The notes: generated by a model from the letters alone, not told the origin. Positions 1-8,686 are shown, counted from the stretch's first letter. The stretch is 64,000 nt of DNA from an uncultured Sutterella sp. (GCA_949287305.1 CASEFX010000015.1:1-64000), one strand, 5' to 3'. Numbers and translations: made by a program.

Positions 1-126
1 AATTCGAAGGACGAGCTTAGAGAGCACATTCAGGGCTGGCTTGATGAGTGCAATGCTGACCCCGTCCCCTTCCGGTGGCGCTGGAAGATGGACGAGGTTC
101 ATGAACTAATAAATAGCGTTATTTGA
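1..126 (+). mobile_element. C-terminal tail of an IS630-type transposase (partial at window edge)
   Basis: Forty-one codons are open from base 1 to a TGA at 124-126. The tail reads ELREHIQGWLDECNADPVPF followed by RWRWKMDEVHELI. IS630-family transposases characteristically end in a helix, then a (N/D)xDPxPFxW motif and a last short helix, and this matches. The catalytic DDE region lies outside the window, so the family call rests on the tail only. The sequence runs straight into an interrupted LysR gene: a CTAG tetranucleotide lies at 138-141, and IS630 elements insert at TA, often within CTAG. The element's end is therefore probably about base 138. Confidence 0.6.
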
Positions 127-231
127 CGAACGTTGTACTAGTTCCCGCGCCGCGCGCGTCATGTTGCGTTCGCGGTAGAGCGACAGGAAAGTCTTGAGAA
201 GATTCAGGTTGAAGTCGGCGGCGTCGGGCAT
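106..231 (-). pseudogene. LysR-family regulator truncated by the insertion element
   Basis: Starting from the ATG at 229-231 the reading frame gives FNLNLLKTFLSLYRERNMTR then AARELV. This is the first two helices of a LysR winged helix-turn-helix (family pattern: L..F..v.e..s.t.AA..L..sQpavS). The frame is lost at about base 138 and runs into a stop inside the insertion element. The recognition helix, and the whole effector domain, are absent. An intact gene would have continued leftwards, beyond the window. It lies about 200 bases downstream of the convergently placed 3' end of the neighbouring flavoprotein, on the same strand, and may once have regulated it; that is inference. Confidence 0.65.
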
Positions 232-430
232 GGGAAGAAAAAATCGGAAAAAAGGAACGTCGGTTCGGAAATCCCGTGAGATTCCATGATGCCACAGAAG
301 AGATGGAGGCTCATTACCCTGTGAAAAAACTCCCACGAGCCTTGCAACCCGAGGGAGGAAAAGAAGATCGGTCGAGGTGACTCCCCGACCGATCCGGGGA
401 AGAACACTTCTTTCGATCAAACGAAGGACG

Positions 431-2005
431 TCAATGTCCGGCCTTGATCGCGTCCATGGCGTAGCGGGCCGCAAGGCGACCGGACGTCAGCGCAAAGCCC
501 GAGGTGGCGCCTTCCACCTTGATGTCGTCCGTGTCCATGAAGAGCCCGCCCATGTCGGCCCCCGCCATGTAGAGGTTCGGGATGCTGTCGCCCTGACCGT
601 TCAAAGCTTCGAAGCGGCGGTTGATCTTGATGCCGCCGAGCGTCAGGAAGTAGGTGCGGATGCCCTTGAGTGCATAGTACGGCCCCTTCTTCATGTCGAA
701 GGCGGCGATGTGTTCCTTCTTGCGCCCGAACTCGGCGTCGACGCCCGTCTTCGCGTATTTGTTCACCTTTTCCATCGTGGCTTTGAGGTTTTCGAAGGGC
801 ACGCCGATCTGCATGGCGAGGTCTTCGAGGGTTTCGGCCTTGAAGGCCCAGCCGCGCTTCATGCCTTCTTCGAAGGTCTTGGGGAGGGCCTTCAGCGGCG
901 TCCCGACCGTTACGATCGCGTTGAAGGGGATGAGCGGACCCGTCGCGACGAGCTGATCGAACTTCGCCTGGTCGAGAATGTTGTACATGATCCCGCCCGC
1001 CGCGGTCATGGCGGCGTAGACCTCGGTGAAGACCGAGCCGCGCGATTCGTTGAAGAAGCGCTCGCCGTTGCGGTCAATCCAAAGCCAGGGCTGCGCAAGG
1101 GCGCAGCGGCCCTGCTTCAACCAGTCTTCGCCGTTGAACTGATTGATCGGGGGGCGGTCGGGGAGGTAGGGAGCGTTCCCGACCACCTGCGACATGCCGG
1201 CCGTGGCGCCGCCCACCTTCATCGCCATGTTGATGCCGTCGCCCGTACGGCCGTCGATCAAGGCGCTGCGAAGCCAAATCGGTTCGGAAACGCTCGGGTC
1301 GCTCGAATCCGGCACGTACTGCTGAATCATGCCGGGGTTCGCGGCAAAGCCGCCCGTCGCGAGAATCACCTTCTTCGCGTGAATGACGACGGTTTCGCCC
1401 GTCTTCGTGTCGACGGCTTCGACGCCCGTCACGCGCCCGTTCGTGAGAATGAGCTTCTTCGCGGGGGTTTCCATAAGGATCGTGGCGCCCTTGGCCTTCG
1501 CGGATTCGGCAAGCTTCGCGACCACGGTCGAGGCGCCGCCCTTGAAGAGATGCCAGCAGTGGAAGGATTCCTCTTCCGGCATGATCGTGCGGATGCCGCG
1601 GATCGTCACGCCCTTGTCGACGACCCAGTCGATGGTCGAGCCCGATTCGGCGATGAGCTGACGAATCACATTGGGGTTCGTGCGGTAGTGGTTGAATTCG
1701 AGAAAACGGTTGAGGGTACGCTGCACGTCCCACTTGATGCCGTGCTCCTTCTGGTAGCGCGTGCCGATGCCGAGAGACCCCTCGGGGAAGTTGCCGGCGC
1801 CGCCCAGCATGGCGAGCTTTTCCAGAACCACGGGCTTCAGACCCTTGTCGGTCGCTTCGGCCGCCGCGGCGATGCCGCTCAAGCCTCCGCCCACAATCAC
1901 GAGATCCGTGTCCATGACGCGCGTCGCTGCAAACACGGGACTCGAGAGAAAGCCCGAAGCCATGAGAAGCGAGGCGGTCGCCGTGAGGAAGAAACGTCGT
2001 TGCAT
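431..2005 (-). CDS. Exported FAD-dependent fumarate reductase-like flavoprotein 1
   Basis: A 524-residue protein. The start at 2005 is set by an AAAGGAG ribosome site just upstream. The N-terminus QRRFFLTATASLL followed by SSPVFA is a Tat-type signal (twin Arg, F-L), so it should act in the periplasm. The Rossmann motif IVGGGLSGIAAAAEA gives FAD binding near residue 42; GRTGDGINMAMKVGG is the second FAD-contact region of the flavocytochrome c/succinate dehydrogenase flavoprotein family. There is no CXXCH haem motif and no FMN-binding domain, so electrons must come from a partner. Its C-terminus (AGADMGGLFMDTDDIKVEGA) and its EGSLGIGT/HYRTNP block are shared with the protein at 11662-13167, not with the others: these two form one subgroup. 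The substrate is unknown. It is divergent from a porin with 483 bases between, and may share control with it. Confidence 0.85.
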   Translation of the reverse strand: MQRRFFLTATASLLMASGFLSSPVFAATRVMDTDLVIVGGGLSGIAAAAEATDKGLKPVVLEKLAMLGGAGNFPEGSLGIGTRYQKEHGIKWDVQRTLNRFLEFNHYRTNPNVIRQLIAESGSTIDWVVDKGVTIRGIRTIMPEEESFHCWHLFKGGASTVVAKLAESAKAKGATILMETPAKKLILTNGRVTGVEAVDTKTGETVVIHAKKVILATGGFAANPGMIQQYVPDSSDPSVSEPIWLRSALIDGRTGDGINMAMKVGGATAGMSQVVGNAPYLPDRPPINQFNGEDWLKQGRCALAQPWLWIDRNGERFFNESRGSVFTEVYAAMTAAGGIMYNILDQAKFDQLVATGPLIPFNAIVTVGTPLKALPKTFEEGMKRGWAFKAETLEDLAMQIGVPFENLKATMEKVNKYAKTGVDAEFGRKKEHIAAFDMKKGPYYALKGIRTYFLTLGGIKINRRFEALNGQGDSIPNLYMAGADMGGLFMDTDDIKVEGATSGFALTSGRLAARYAMDAIKAGH

Positions 2006-2488
2006 GGAAAGTCTCCTTTTCCGTTGAATCCCCCTCATGATGCGCGCGGCATCGTTCGATGTTTCGAAAATTTCTTTCGAATATCCGAACAACGACGGGA
2101 AGCTCCAAAAACAACGCGGCGAACCGTTCAAAGCCGGCGGAAAAGATGAGCCAAGCCCGTCCAAAAGGAGGGTGCGTGAACCGCAATGCATTCTCCCGCA
2201 AGCGGTGTGGTATGAACGCGTAAAAGTGGTGGATGATTGGATTTTGCGCCACAAATATTCTTCGCTTCCTTTTCGAGGTCTTCGCTTCTCCCGTCGGGTT
2301 TTCCCGCAAAAGAGCGGAAAAAGTCGTCTTCGGAGGGGGCGGAATGCATGTGCGAGGATGAGCCCAACCCAAAGGGGAAGCCCCGCGGCTCGGCGCGCAA
2401 TGCCGCGGCACCGTTTCCCGAGGGCGTCAAACCGAGGTTCCACATCTTCTTTTACGGAACCCCTCCAACTCAGAAAGGACAAAAAGAC
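2006..2488. promoter_or_regulatory. Divergent intergenic region between flavoprotein 1 and porin 1
   Basis: No convincing gene is seen; open frames here are compositional. The part next to the flavoprotein is AT-richer and includes a TTTCGAAAATTTCTTTCGAA stretch (2061-2080) with repeated TTCGAA halves, a possible binding site. The porin has an AGAAAGGAC ribosome site at 2472-2480. The region must contain both promoters, but I cannot place a -35/-10 pair with confidence. Confidence 0.4.
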
Positions 2489-3700
2489 ATGTTCAAGAAG
2501 TCGCTCATCGCGCTCGTTACGCTTTCCGCCGCGGCCGTCGCCGCCAACGCCGCCGACATCACGCTTTCGGGCCGTATCGACGCGGGTCTCAACTACCACA
2601 ACGCCAAGAAGACGGGCCACGAATCGGCCGACACCTTCTCCATGAAGTCGGGCCAGTACTCGGCCTCGCGCGTCACGCTCAAGGGTTCGGAAGAACTCGG
2701 AAACGGCACTTCGGTCGGTTTCATTCTCGAAAACGGCTTTGACTCCGACACGGGCGCTCTTTCGCAGGAAGACAAGCTCTTCGGCCGTGAAGCGATCGTC
2801 TACGTGAAGGGCGAATTCGGCACCTTCGCCATGGGCCGCGTCGGCGCCCTCTCTTCGGGGGCGGGATCGTTCAGCCGCATCTACGACTACGCCGCCTTCG
2901 GCACGGGCTGGGGCGACTACGCCGGCGCCAAGGGTCAGTTCATGCTCGGCGACCGCGACCGCTTCGACAACACGTTCACCTACGTCTCGCCCGAATTCGC
3001 GGGCCTCACGGTTTCCGCCCAGTATTCGCTTCGCGCGGACGGCGCGGAAGCGGCTCACTCGTCGCTTAACAAGCGCTACGCCGCCTTGGGCGCCACCTAC
3101 AATCTCGGCGCCTTCAGCACGGGTCTCGTCGTCGACACGATCATGAACGGCGCCAAGGACGACTCCTACAACACGGAAGATTCGCTCGGCGTTTCCTGGG
3201 GTGCTTCGTTTGACCTCGGCGTCACGAAGCCGATGGTCCTCGTTCAGTACGGCAAGAACGAAAATAAGCTCGGCGGCTTCAGCTTCGCCTCGATGCTTAA
3301 AGACTATGCCGACACCGATGCGGAAAAGTACGGTTCGACCCGCAACGGCGGTCTGAAGGGCTATGCCGTGGCCCTCGGTGCCGTCACGCCGCTCTTGGGC
3401 GGCAACCTCTACACGGCCGTGAACTACACGGACGGCAAGCTTGACGGCGACGCCTACCGCGCGAAGATCAAGACTGACGGTACGCTCGATAAGGAAGATG
3501 GTTACGCCACGGCCGACATCGAACGCTGGGGCTTTGCCGCCGGGTACGACTACCCCCTCTCCAAGCGCACCAAGCTTTACGGTTACGCCGCCTATAATCA
3601 GGGCGAACTGAAGGGCACGTTCCACGGCACCGCCGAGAATTCCGGCAAGTCCACGGAAAAGGACACCGAAGTCGGTTTCGGCATGGTGCACTTCTTCTAA
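2489..3700 (+). CDS. Outer-membrane general porin 1
   Basis: A 403-residue protein with a typical Sec signal (MFKKSLIALVTLSAAAVAAN followed by AADITLSGRIDAG). The mature start ITLSGRIDAGLNY, then LKGSEELGNGTSVGFILENGF and FGREAIVYVKGEFGTFAMGR, is the diagnostic N-terminal part of Burkholderiales general porins (Gram-negative porin family): trimeric 16-strand beta-barrels for passive passage of small hydrophilic solutes. The last residues GFGMVHFF end in Phe as required for barrel assembly. The ATG at 2489 follows AGAAAGGAC; longer upstream extensions of the frame lack a signal peptide. Its position opposite an exported reductase suggests that it brings in the acceptor or carbon source, which is inference. 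Confidence 0.9.
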   Translation: MFKKSLIALVTLSAAAVAANAADITLSGRIDAGLNYHNAKKTGHESADTFSMKSGQYSASRVTLKGSEELGNGTSVGFILENGFDSDTGALSQEDKLFGREAIVYVKGEFGTFAMGRVGALSSGAGSFSRIYDYAAFGTGWGDYAGAKGQFMLGDRDRFDNTFTYVSPEFAGLTVSAQYSLRADGAEAAHSSLNKRYAALGATYNLGAFSTGLVVDTIMNGAKDDSYNTEDSLGVSWGASFDLGVTKPMVLVQYGKNENKLGGFSFASMLKDYADTDAEKYGSTRNGGLKGYAVALGAVTPLLGGNLYTAVNYTDGKLDGDAYRAKIKTDGTLDKEDGYATADIERWGFAAGYDYPLSKRTKLYGYAAYNQGELKGTFHGTAENSGKSTEKDTEVGFGMVHFF

Positions 3701-3777
3701 GTCCTTCCTGATCCGGACTCACTTCCGGACCGTCGGACAAACGGGCTCCTCTCTTCTTTGAGTTGGGCGGAGCCCCT

Positions 3778-3816
3778 GCGACTCGCTTTCATCGGGCCCC
3801 GAAAGCGGGTCGCTTT
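3778..3816 (+). terminator. Hairpin downstream of porin 1
   Basis: A 13-bp stem with one mismatch (GCGACTCGCTTTC, 3778-3790, against GAAAGCGGGTCGC, 3801-3813) with a 10-base loop, then TTT. A second smaller GGCGGG/CCCGCC hairpin follows at about 3825-3842. Likely the porin terminator, though the T run is short. Confidence 0.5.
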
Positions 3817-3952
3817 GCATTCGGGCGGGCGGTTTTCCCGCCGGTCCGCTTCCCATTTGCGGGTCGTCGTGAGAAAATGTCGGCTCTCTCAATTGCTCCC
3901 GCGCCGACCATCGCCGAAACGGGGCGCACGCATCACGACACCGAGGCCCGCC

Positions 3953-4072
3953 ATGACCGATCCCCAGAAACCGAAGCTCCACGAAAGCTTCTACTCCGTC
4001 TTTTCCGCCGTCTTCGGCTGCATCATGCTGGGGCTTGTCGCCTATCTCGCCTACGACTGGCTGCAGGGCTGA
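3953..4072 (+). CDS. Small single-pass membrane protein (hypothetical, 39 aa)
   Basis: ATG at 3953, 39 residues: a short polar N-terminus (MTDPQKPKLHESFY) and one hydrophobic helix (AVFGCIMLGLVAYLAYDWLQ) ending next to the stop. The start follows GAGGCCCGCC, a moderate ribosome site. It converges with the RarD-like gene on the other strand. Composition is coding-like and the hydrophobic segment is clean, but I recognise no family. Similar 35-45 residue one-helix proteins often belong to respiratory or transport complexes; no such link can be shown here. It could be a chance frame. Confidence 0.4.
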   Translation: MTDPQKPKLHESFYSVFSAVFGCIMLGLVAYLAYDWLQG

Positions 4073-4143
4073 GCCGATTCTCGCTGAAAGAACGCCCGAA
4101 CCCGCCGCTCTTGCGTACTTCCCCGTGAAGAGGAGAGGGTCCG

Positions 4144-5064
4144 TCACGCCTTCTTCGCGGCCCGCATTTCCTTCACTTCCGCCGCGCAGAAGACCAAAAT
4201 GCCCGACCAGATGAAGAGTAGCGGCAGAAGTTCCTCTTCTCTGAAGGGTTCCCGGAACCAGAAGATCCCGAGAAGGAGCGTGAGAATCGGGGCGAGATAC
4301 TGACAGAACCCGAGCACGTTCATCGGAAGGTTCATTGCGGCAAAGGTGAAGAGTACGAGCGGAATCGAGGTCACGATCCCCGTCCCGACGAGCGCGAGCG
4401 ACAGAACCGCGTCGCCCGTGAGAAAGTGCCCGAGCCCCGCCGCCTGCAGATGCCACGCGTACCAGAGCGCAAAGGGGAGCATGACCGTGACTTCGAGAAG
4501 AATTCCGATCTGCGCGTCGATCATGAGCTTTTTCTTGAGCGCGCCGTAAATCCCCCAGGTGGCCGAAACCCCGAGCGCAATCCAGGGGAACTGCCCGAAG
4601 GACGCGATCATGAGGGCGACTCCGGCGGCCGCGAGTCCGATCGCGGTCCACTTCACGCGCCCGAGACGCTCCGAGAAAAAGAGAACGCCCAGCAGCACCG
4701 AAATGAGGGGCGTCAAAAAGGTTCCGATTCCGAGCTGCACGACCTGTTCGGTGACGACGCCGATCACGTTGATCCACCAGTTGAGGGAGGCGAACACCGC
4801 GGCCGCGAGCAATAGGACGGCCCGGCGCGGGTCGTGTACGAGCGTCTTCAACGTTTCCGAAATTTCTTTCCCGCGTCCCCGCACAAGGAGGAGCGCGAGG
4901 ACGAAAACGAAGGTCCAGACGACGCGGTGGGCGATCACTTCCCAGGAATCGGCCGCGGCCAGAAGATTCCAGTAAAGCGCCATGAAGCCCCAGAAGAGAT
5001 AGGAGACGAGGGCGGCGGCAAGGCCGGCTTTTCGGTCGGGACGGTCGGGAGCAGGGTTCGGCAT
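4144..5064 (-). CDS. rarD: RarD-type EamA-family permease
   Basis: A 306-residue integral membrane protein, close to the usual RarD length (about 295-300). It begins KAGLAAALVSYLFWGFMALY, the conserved first helix of RarD proteins, and continues through about ten hydrophobic segments. The second-half block WATWGIYGALKKK-like (SATWGIYGALKKKLMID) and QYLAPILTLLLGIFWFREPF are family signatures. RarD proteins are drug/metabolite-superfamily transporters of the inner membrane whose substrates are poorly known (the name comes from a chloramphenicol-sensitivity annotation). The start at 5064 gives a normal length; the longer upstream frame adds an unrelated basic stretch. It stands alone, divergent from the kinase at 5191. 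Confidence 0.9.
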   Translation of the reverse strand: MPNPAPDRPDRKAGLAAALVSYLFWGFMALYWNLLAAADSWEVIAHRVVWTFVFVLALLLVRGRGKEISETLKTLVHDPRRAVLLLAAAVFASLNWWINVIGVVTEQVVQLGIGTFLTPLISVLLGVLFFSERLGRVKWTAIGLAAAGVALMIASFGQFPWIALGVSATWGIYGALKKKLMIDAQIGILLEVTVMLPFALWYAWHLQAAGLGHFLTGDAVLSLALVGTGIVTSIPLVLFTFAAMNLPMNVLGFCQYLAPILTLLLGIFWFREPFREEELLPLLFIWSGILVFCAAEVKEMRAAKKA

Positions 5065-5190
5065 GGGATCGGGGTGAGACGGGAATGTGAGGAAGTGTAG
5101 CGCAGTCCGCAAAACACCACTCTTCTTCGGGTTTCTCCTTGCTTTTGTCGTTAGAATGACCGAACGCAAATTTTTTCGGGGAGACCTCTT

Positions 5191-6024
5191 ATGAAGACAA
5201 AGCGCGTTTTGGCCGTGCACGATCTGTGCTCCTTCGGGCGCTGTTCGCTCACCGCCGCGATTCCCGTGATTTCGGCGATGGGCATGCAGGTGTGTCCCCT
5301 GCCCACGGCCTTTTTCTCGAACAATCTCACCTACGGCGAATTCACTTTTCACGACTTCACCGACAAGATGACGGGCTTCATGGACCGTTGGGAGAAGCTC
5401 GGATTCCGGTACGACGCCGTCTACAGCGGCTTTTTGGCTTCGGTCGAGCAGATTGAAGTCGTGCGCGACGCCGCGCGGCGCTTCGCTTCGCGCGAGGAGT
5501 CGCTCGTCGTGGTGGATCCCGCCATGGGGGACGACGGCAAGCTCTACCCGGTCTTCGGGCCCGAGTACGTCGAGGCGATGCGCACGCTCGTCAAGGAGGC
5601 GACCCTCATTACGCCCAACTTCACGGAAGCCTGCTTCCTGCTCGGTGAACCCTGCGGGACGGAGGTTCCCTCGAGCGAAGCGCTTCGCGCGATGACGGAA
5701 AAGCTCGCCGCCCTGGGGGCGAAGCAGGTCGTCATCACGAGCGTGCCGGCGGGTGAAAACGAAATCAAGGTCGTGAGCTTTGATTCGGTCACGGGCGAAT
5801 ACGCCGAGCGCACGACACCGCGCATTCCCTTTACGACCTGCGGGACGGGGGACCTCTTTACGAGCGTCGTGACGGGGTCGCTCCTTCGCGGCGAAACGCT
5901 TGCGGCCGCTTCGGCGCTCGCGATGCGGTTCGTGAGCCGCGTGATGGAATTCACCCTGGCGTCGGGGTCAGACCCGCGCGAAGGGGTGATCGTGGAGCCG
6001 TGTCTCAAGGAACTTCTTCAGTGA
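5191..6024 (+). CDS. pdxY: Pyridoxamine/pyridoxal kinase (PfkB-like)
   Basis: A 277-residue protein that phosphorylates vitamin B6 vitamers in the cytoplasm to salvage pyridoxal phosphate. The N-terminus VLAVHDLCSFGRCSLTAAIP is the kinase family's substrate loop (HDxxSxGxxS); YSGFLAS and VVDPAMGDDGKLY follow; ITPNFTEACFLLG is the ATP-side motif; TCGTGDLFTSVVTG contains the GTGD anion hole with the catalytic Asp. The Cys-Ser-Phe-Gly start resembles the pyridoxamine kinase group more than enteric PdxK. The GGGGAGACC ribosome site precedes the ATG. A strong terminator follows 30 bases after the stop, so it is a single-gene unit. Confidence 0.88.
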   Translation: MKTKRVLAVHDLCSFGRCSLTAAIPVISAMGMQVCPLPTAFFSNNLTYGEFTFHDFTDKMTGFMDRWEKLGFRYDAVYSGFLASVEQIEVVRDAARRFASREESLVVVDPAMGDDGKLYPVFGPEYVEAMRTLVKEATLITPNFTEACFLLGEPCGTEVPSSEALRAMTEKLAALGAKQVVITSVPAGENEIKVVSFDSVTGEYAERTTPRIPFTTCGTGDLFTSVVTGSLLRGETLAAASALAMRFVSRVMEFTLASGSDPREGVIVEPCLKELLQ

Positions 6025-6054
6025 GCCCGAGCTCTTCCGAACCTGACTTGCCCA

Positions 6055-6089
6055 AGCCCCGGAAGGCGTGATGCTCTCCGGGGCTTTTT
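6055..6089 (+). terminator. Rho-independent terminator of the pyridoxamine kinase gene
   Basis: Perfect 9-bp stem AGCCCCGGA (6055-6063) and TCCGGGGCT (6077-6085) with a 13-base loop and a run of five T. Confidence 0.9.
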
Positions 6090-6209
6090 ACGCCGGCACG
6101 AAAGGCTGCGGCAAGTCCGAATCAAAGAGAGTCCTCCCGATCCTTCCTTTGCCGAAAGCAAAACCTGCGGACGAAGGGCCGCGACGGCCGTTCCGTTCGG
6201 TGCGGGCCG

Positions 6210-8192
6210 TCATCCGACCGACGCTTCCGAAACGATTCCCTGCGCGCCGACCGTCTTCGGGTCGGTTTTGCCGCCTTCCCGCTTTGCCGTCACTTCGGCC
6301 AACTCCGCGCGAATGAAGGCCTCGTACTCCGCGACGAACGCGTCGAGCGTCGTCGTGCCGCGCTCGATTTCCTGCAGCTTCGCCTCGAACTGCGCCGTCA
6401 TCACGGCGCTTCGCACCTTGGGGGAGGCGGTGAGGAGCACTTTGCGGCCTTCTTCCGTGCAGTGGAGCTTTTTCCCTTCCGTCTCGAGGTACTTCTTCCT
6501 CTTCAATTCCTGAATGATTACGGAGCGCGTTGCGGGGGTTCCGATCCCGCCCGCTTCCTTCAACTTTTCCTGCAGGTGCGGGTCGTCGAAACTCTTCCAG
6601 ATCGTCTCCATCGCAGCGATCAAGGTGCCTTCCGTAAAGTAGGCGGGCGGTTTCGTTTGGTCTTCGCGCCCGTCGACCGAGAGCACGTCGACGACGTCTC
6701 CCTTTTGGAGGACAGGCAGCGTCTGGGCGGCGTCTTCGTCTTCCTCTCCGTTCTTCTCATCCCCCTTGCGGCTTTTCGCCGTTCGCTTTTCGGGCGCGCT
6801 CTTTTCGACCTTGGCGTAGAGCGCCTTCCAGCCCTTCACGACGATCATGCGCCCGCGGGCGGTGAAGGTTTCGTCTCCAATCGCGAGCTTCACGACCGTT
6901 TCGTCGTATTCGTGCACCGGGAAGAACTGCGCGATGTAGCGCTTGGCGATGAGGCGGTATAGCTTTTGCTCGCGGTCCGACAACTGTGACCAGTCGACCG
7001 CATGCGCGACCGGCACGATCCCGTGGTGCGCGGTCACCTTCTTGTCGTTGAAGACGGGACTCTTGAGGCTTGGATTGGCCTTCTCCACGGCCCTGGCGGT
7101 CGCGGGGAAAGTTTTCGCGATTGCCGCGAGTACGCCCGGGGCTTCCGCGTGCTGGGATTCGGGAAGGTAGGACGAATCCGTTCTCGGGTAGCTCGTCACC
7201 TTGTGCTTTTCGTAGAGCGCCTGACAGCCCGCGAGCGTCTCCTCGGCCGTAAAGCCGTAGAGACGGTTCGCTTCCGCCTGAATGTCGGCGAGCGAATAGA
7301 CCTTGGGCGGATAAACGCGCTTTCGCTTGGTTTCCGCGGAGAGAACCGTCGCGGTCTTTTCCTTGGCGAGGCGTTCGACCAAGGCGCGGCCCAAGGGAAT
7401 GTCGAGAAGAAGTTTGCCTTCCTCGTCCATCCCGGGCTGGCCGGGCTTGGGCTGCCACTTTGCGCGGAATGCCGCGCCGTCCTTCGCGAGATTCGCCGTG
7501 ATCGCGAGATAGGGCTTTGGAACGAAGTGCCGCACGGCGTAGTCGCGTCGGGCAACCATCGCAAGCGTCGGCGTCTGCACGCGCCCCACCGCAATGAGGC
7601 CGCCCGGACCCGTGAGGGTGTAGGCGCGCGAGAGATTCATGCCGAGAAGCCAGTCCGCTCGAGAGCGTGCACGAGCGGCGTCGCGCATGCCGGCGTAGCC
7701 TTGGTTTTCCTTGAGCGCGGCGAGCCCCTTTTTGATGGAGGCGGGGTCGATCGCCGAGACCCAGAAGCGCTTCACGGGCTTTCGCACGCGGAAGTGTTCG
7801 AGGACTTCGTCGACGAGAAGCTGTCCTTCGCGGTCCGGGTCGCCCGCGTTCACGATCACGGCGGAGGAGCGAATGAGCTTTCCGATGACGGAGAGCTGCC
7901 CCCTCACGCCCTTTTGCTTGCGAACGAGCATCTTCCACTCGGTCGGGATCACGGGGAGGTCGCGAAGGCGCCACATCTTCTTGCCGCGCTTCGTCGTGGG
8001 GATGTCGTCGGGAAGATAGGCGTCGGGCTCGGCCTGCTCGAACAAATGTCCGAAGCACCAGGTGACGGTCGCGCCGTTGCGGCAGACGAAGAAGCCGTTT
8101 TCCCGGCGGACGATGCCGAGTCCCTCCGCGATGGCGCGGCCGAGCGACGGTTTTTCAGCAATGTAGAGCGTTCCGGTGGCGGGTTCGGGCAT
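6210..8192 (-). CDS. topB: DNA topoisomerase III (type IA)
   Basis: A 660-residue type IA topoisomerase that relaxes and decatenates DNA through a 5'-phosphotyrosine. The Toprim domain opens with LYIAEKPSLGRAIAEGLG and carries NAGDPDREGQLLVDEVL (metal-binding DxDxE). The active-site block VTSYPRTDSSYLPE near residue 333 holds the catalytic Tyr; IGTPATRSVIIQELKRKKYL follows. Length agrees with E. coli TopB (653). The C-terminus is short and basic without zinc fingers, as in TopB rather than TopA. It is divergent from the HigA-like gene, with 157 bases between the starts. The long opposite-strand frame over this gene is a shadow caused by high GC. Confidence 0.95.
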   Translation of the reverse strand: MPEPATGTLYIAEKPSLGRAIAEGLGIVRRENGFFVCRNGATVTWCFGHLFEQAEPDAYLPDDIPTTKRGKKMWRLRDLPVIPTEWKMLVRKQKGVRGQLSVIGKLIRSSAVIVNAGDPDREGQLLVDEVLEHFRVRKPVKRFWVSAIDPASIKKGLAALKENQGYAGMRDAARARSRADWLLGMNLSRAYTLTGPGGLIAVGRVQTPTLAMVARRDYAVRHFVPKPYLAITANLAKDGAAFRAKWQPKPGQPGMDEEGKLLLDIPLGRALVERLAKEKTATVLSAETKRKRVYPPKVYSLADIQAEANRLYGFTAEETLAGCQALYEKHKVTSYPRTDSSYLPESQHAEAPGVLAAIAKTFPATARAVEKANPSLKSPVFNDKKVTAHHGIVPVAHAVDWSQLSDREQKLYRLIAKRYIAQFFPVHEYDETVVKLAIGDETFTARGRMIVVKGWKALYAKVEKSAPEKRTAKSRKGDEKNGEEDEDAAQTLPVLQKGDVVDVLSVDGREDQTKPPAYFTEGTLIAAMETIWKSFDDPHLQEKLKEAGGIGTPATRSVIIQELKRKKYLETEGKKLHCTEEGRKVLLTASPKVRSAVMTAQFEAKLQEIERGTTTLDAFVAEYEAFIRAELAEVTAKREGGKTDPKTVGAQGIVSEASVG

Positions 8193-8281
8193 GCGGAGAG
8201 ACGAAAAGAAAGAGAAAGACGAGGCAAAGTGTAGCGGGTTCGCGATGGAGAGGAGGGAGAAAGGCGGAGCGTCGGGTTTTT

Positions 8282-8302
8282 GTGCGACATTGTTTGTCGC
8301 AC
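8282..8302. promoter_or_regulatory. Operator-like inverted repeat before the HigA-like gene
   Basis: Perfect dyad GTGCGACA-ttgtt-TGTCGCAC. A TACACT box (8311-8316) lies just after it; the second arm falls between the -35 position and that box. Antitoxins of this class usually repress their own promoter, so this is the expected self-operator. It could also influence topB, whose start is 90 bases away. Confidence 0.55.
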
Positions 8303-8349
8303 TGCGTCGTTACACTGAAACTGCAGAACAACCACAGAAGGAGAATCTC

Positions 8350-8625
8350 ATGACCAGCACGTACGTTCCACCGCACCCCGGCCGCTATCTTCGGGAAGAT
8401 CTCGAAGAGTTTGGGATCGTTCCCCGAACCTTTGCAAAACGCATCGGTGTAGAAGAGGAAGACCTTCGCGCCGTGCTCGACGAAAAGGCTCCCATCACGC
8501 AGGATCTTGCAGAGAGGATCGCCGGCAACCTCGAAGGCCCGCCCGCGGCCATGTGGTTCGCCATGCAGAAGGAATTCGAAGCGTGGCAGGCGGCGCATGC
8601 CGCCCGTGACGAATCTTCCGACTGA
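8350..8625 (+). CDS. HigA-family antitoxin-like DNA-binding protein (orphan)
   Basis: A 91-residue protein starting VPPHPGRYLREDLEEFGIVP, the hallmark of the HigA/VapI 'addiction module antidote' family, with an XRE-type helix-turn-helix (PRTFAKRIGVEEEDLRAVLD) and AERIAGNLEGPPAAMWFAMQ, the usual last conserved block. HigA proteins neutralise a HigB RNase encoded just upstream. Here the upstream neighbour is topB on the other strand and nothing HigB-like fits in the 157 bases between or downstream, so this copy is solitary. Ribosome site AAGGAG at 8338-8343. A solitary copy probably acts as a small repressor. Confidence 0.8.
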   Translation: MTSTYVPPHPGRYLREDLEEFGIVPRTFAKRIGVEEEDLRAVLDEKAPITQDLAERIAGNLEGPPAAMWFAMQKEFEAWQAAHAARDESSD

Positions 8626-8653
8626 TCGCCCGAACTCATTTCCAAACACGAAG

Positions 8654-8686
8654 ACGGCTCCGATGTCTCTCGCGAATCGGGGCCGT
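8654..8686 (+). terminator. Hairpin downstream of the HigA-like gene
   Basis: Eleven-bp stem ACGGCTCCGAT (8654-8664) with ATCGGGGCCGT (8676-8686), one G-T pair, 11-base loop. No T run follows, so it may be a weak or Rho-assisted terminator. Confidence 0.5.

Noticed and set aside
377..2149. Long plus-strand open frame of about 590 codons over flavoprotein 1
   Set aside because: It is antisense to a gene with signal peptide, FAD motifs and ribosome site; its protein is Arg/His-rich without family resemblance. Shadow of high GC.
2128..2445. 105-codon frame in the divergent region before porin 1
   Set aside because: Composition only; no ribosome site and it would cover the porin promoter.
7002..8234. 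410-codon frame antisense to topoisomerase III
   Set aside because: Shadow frame; the topoisomerase motifs decide the strand.
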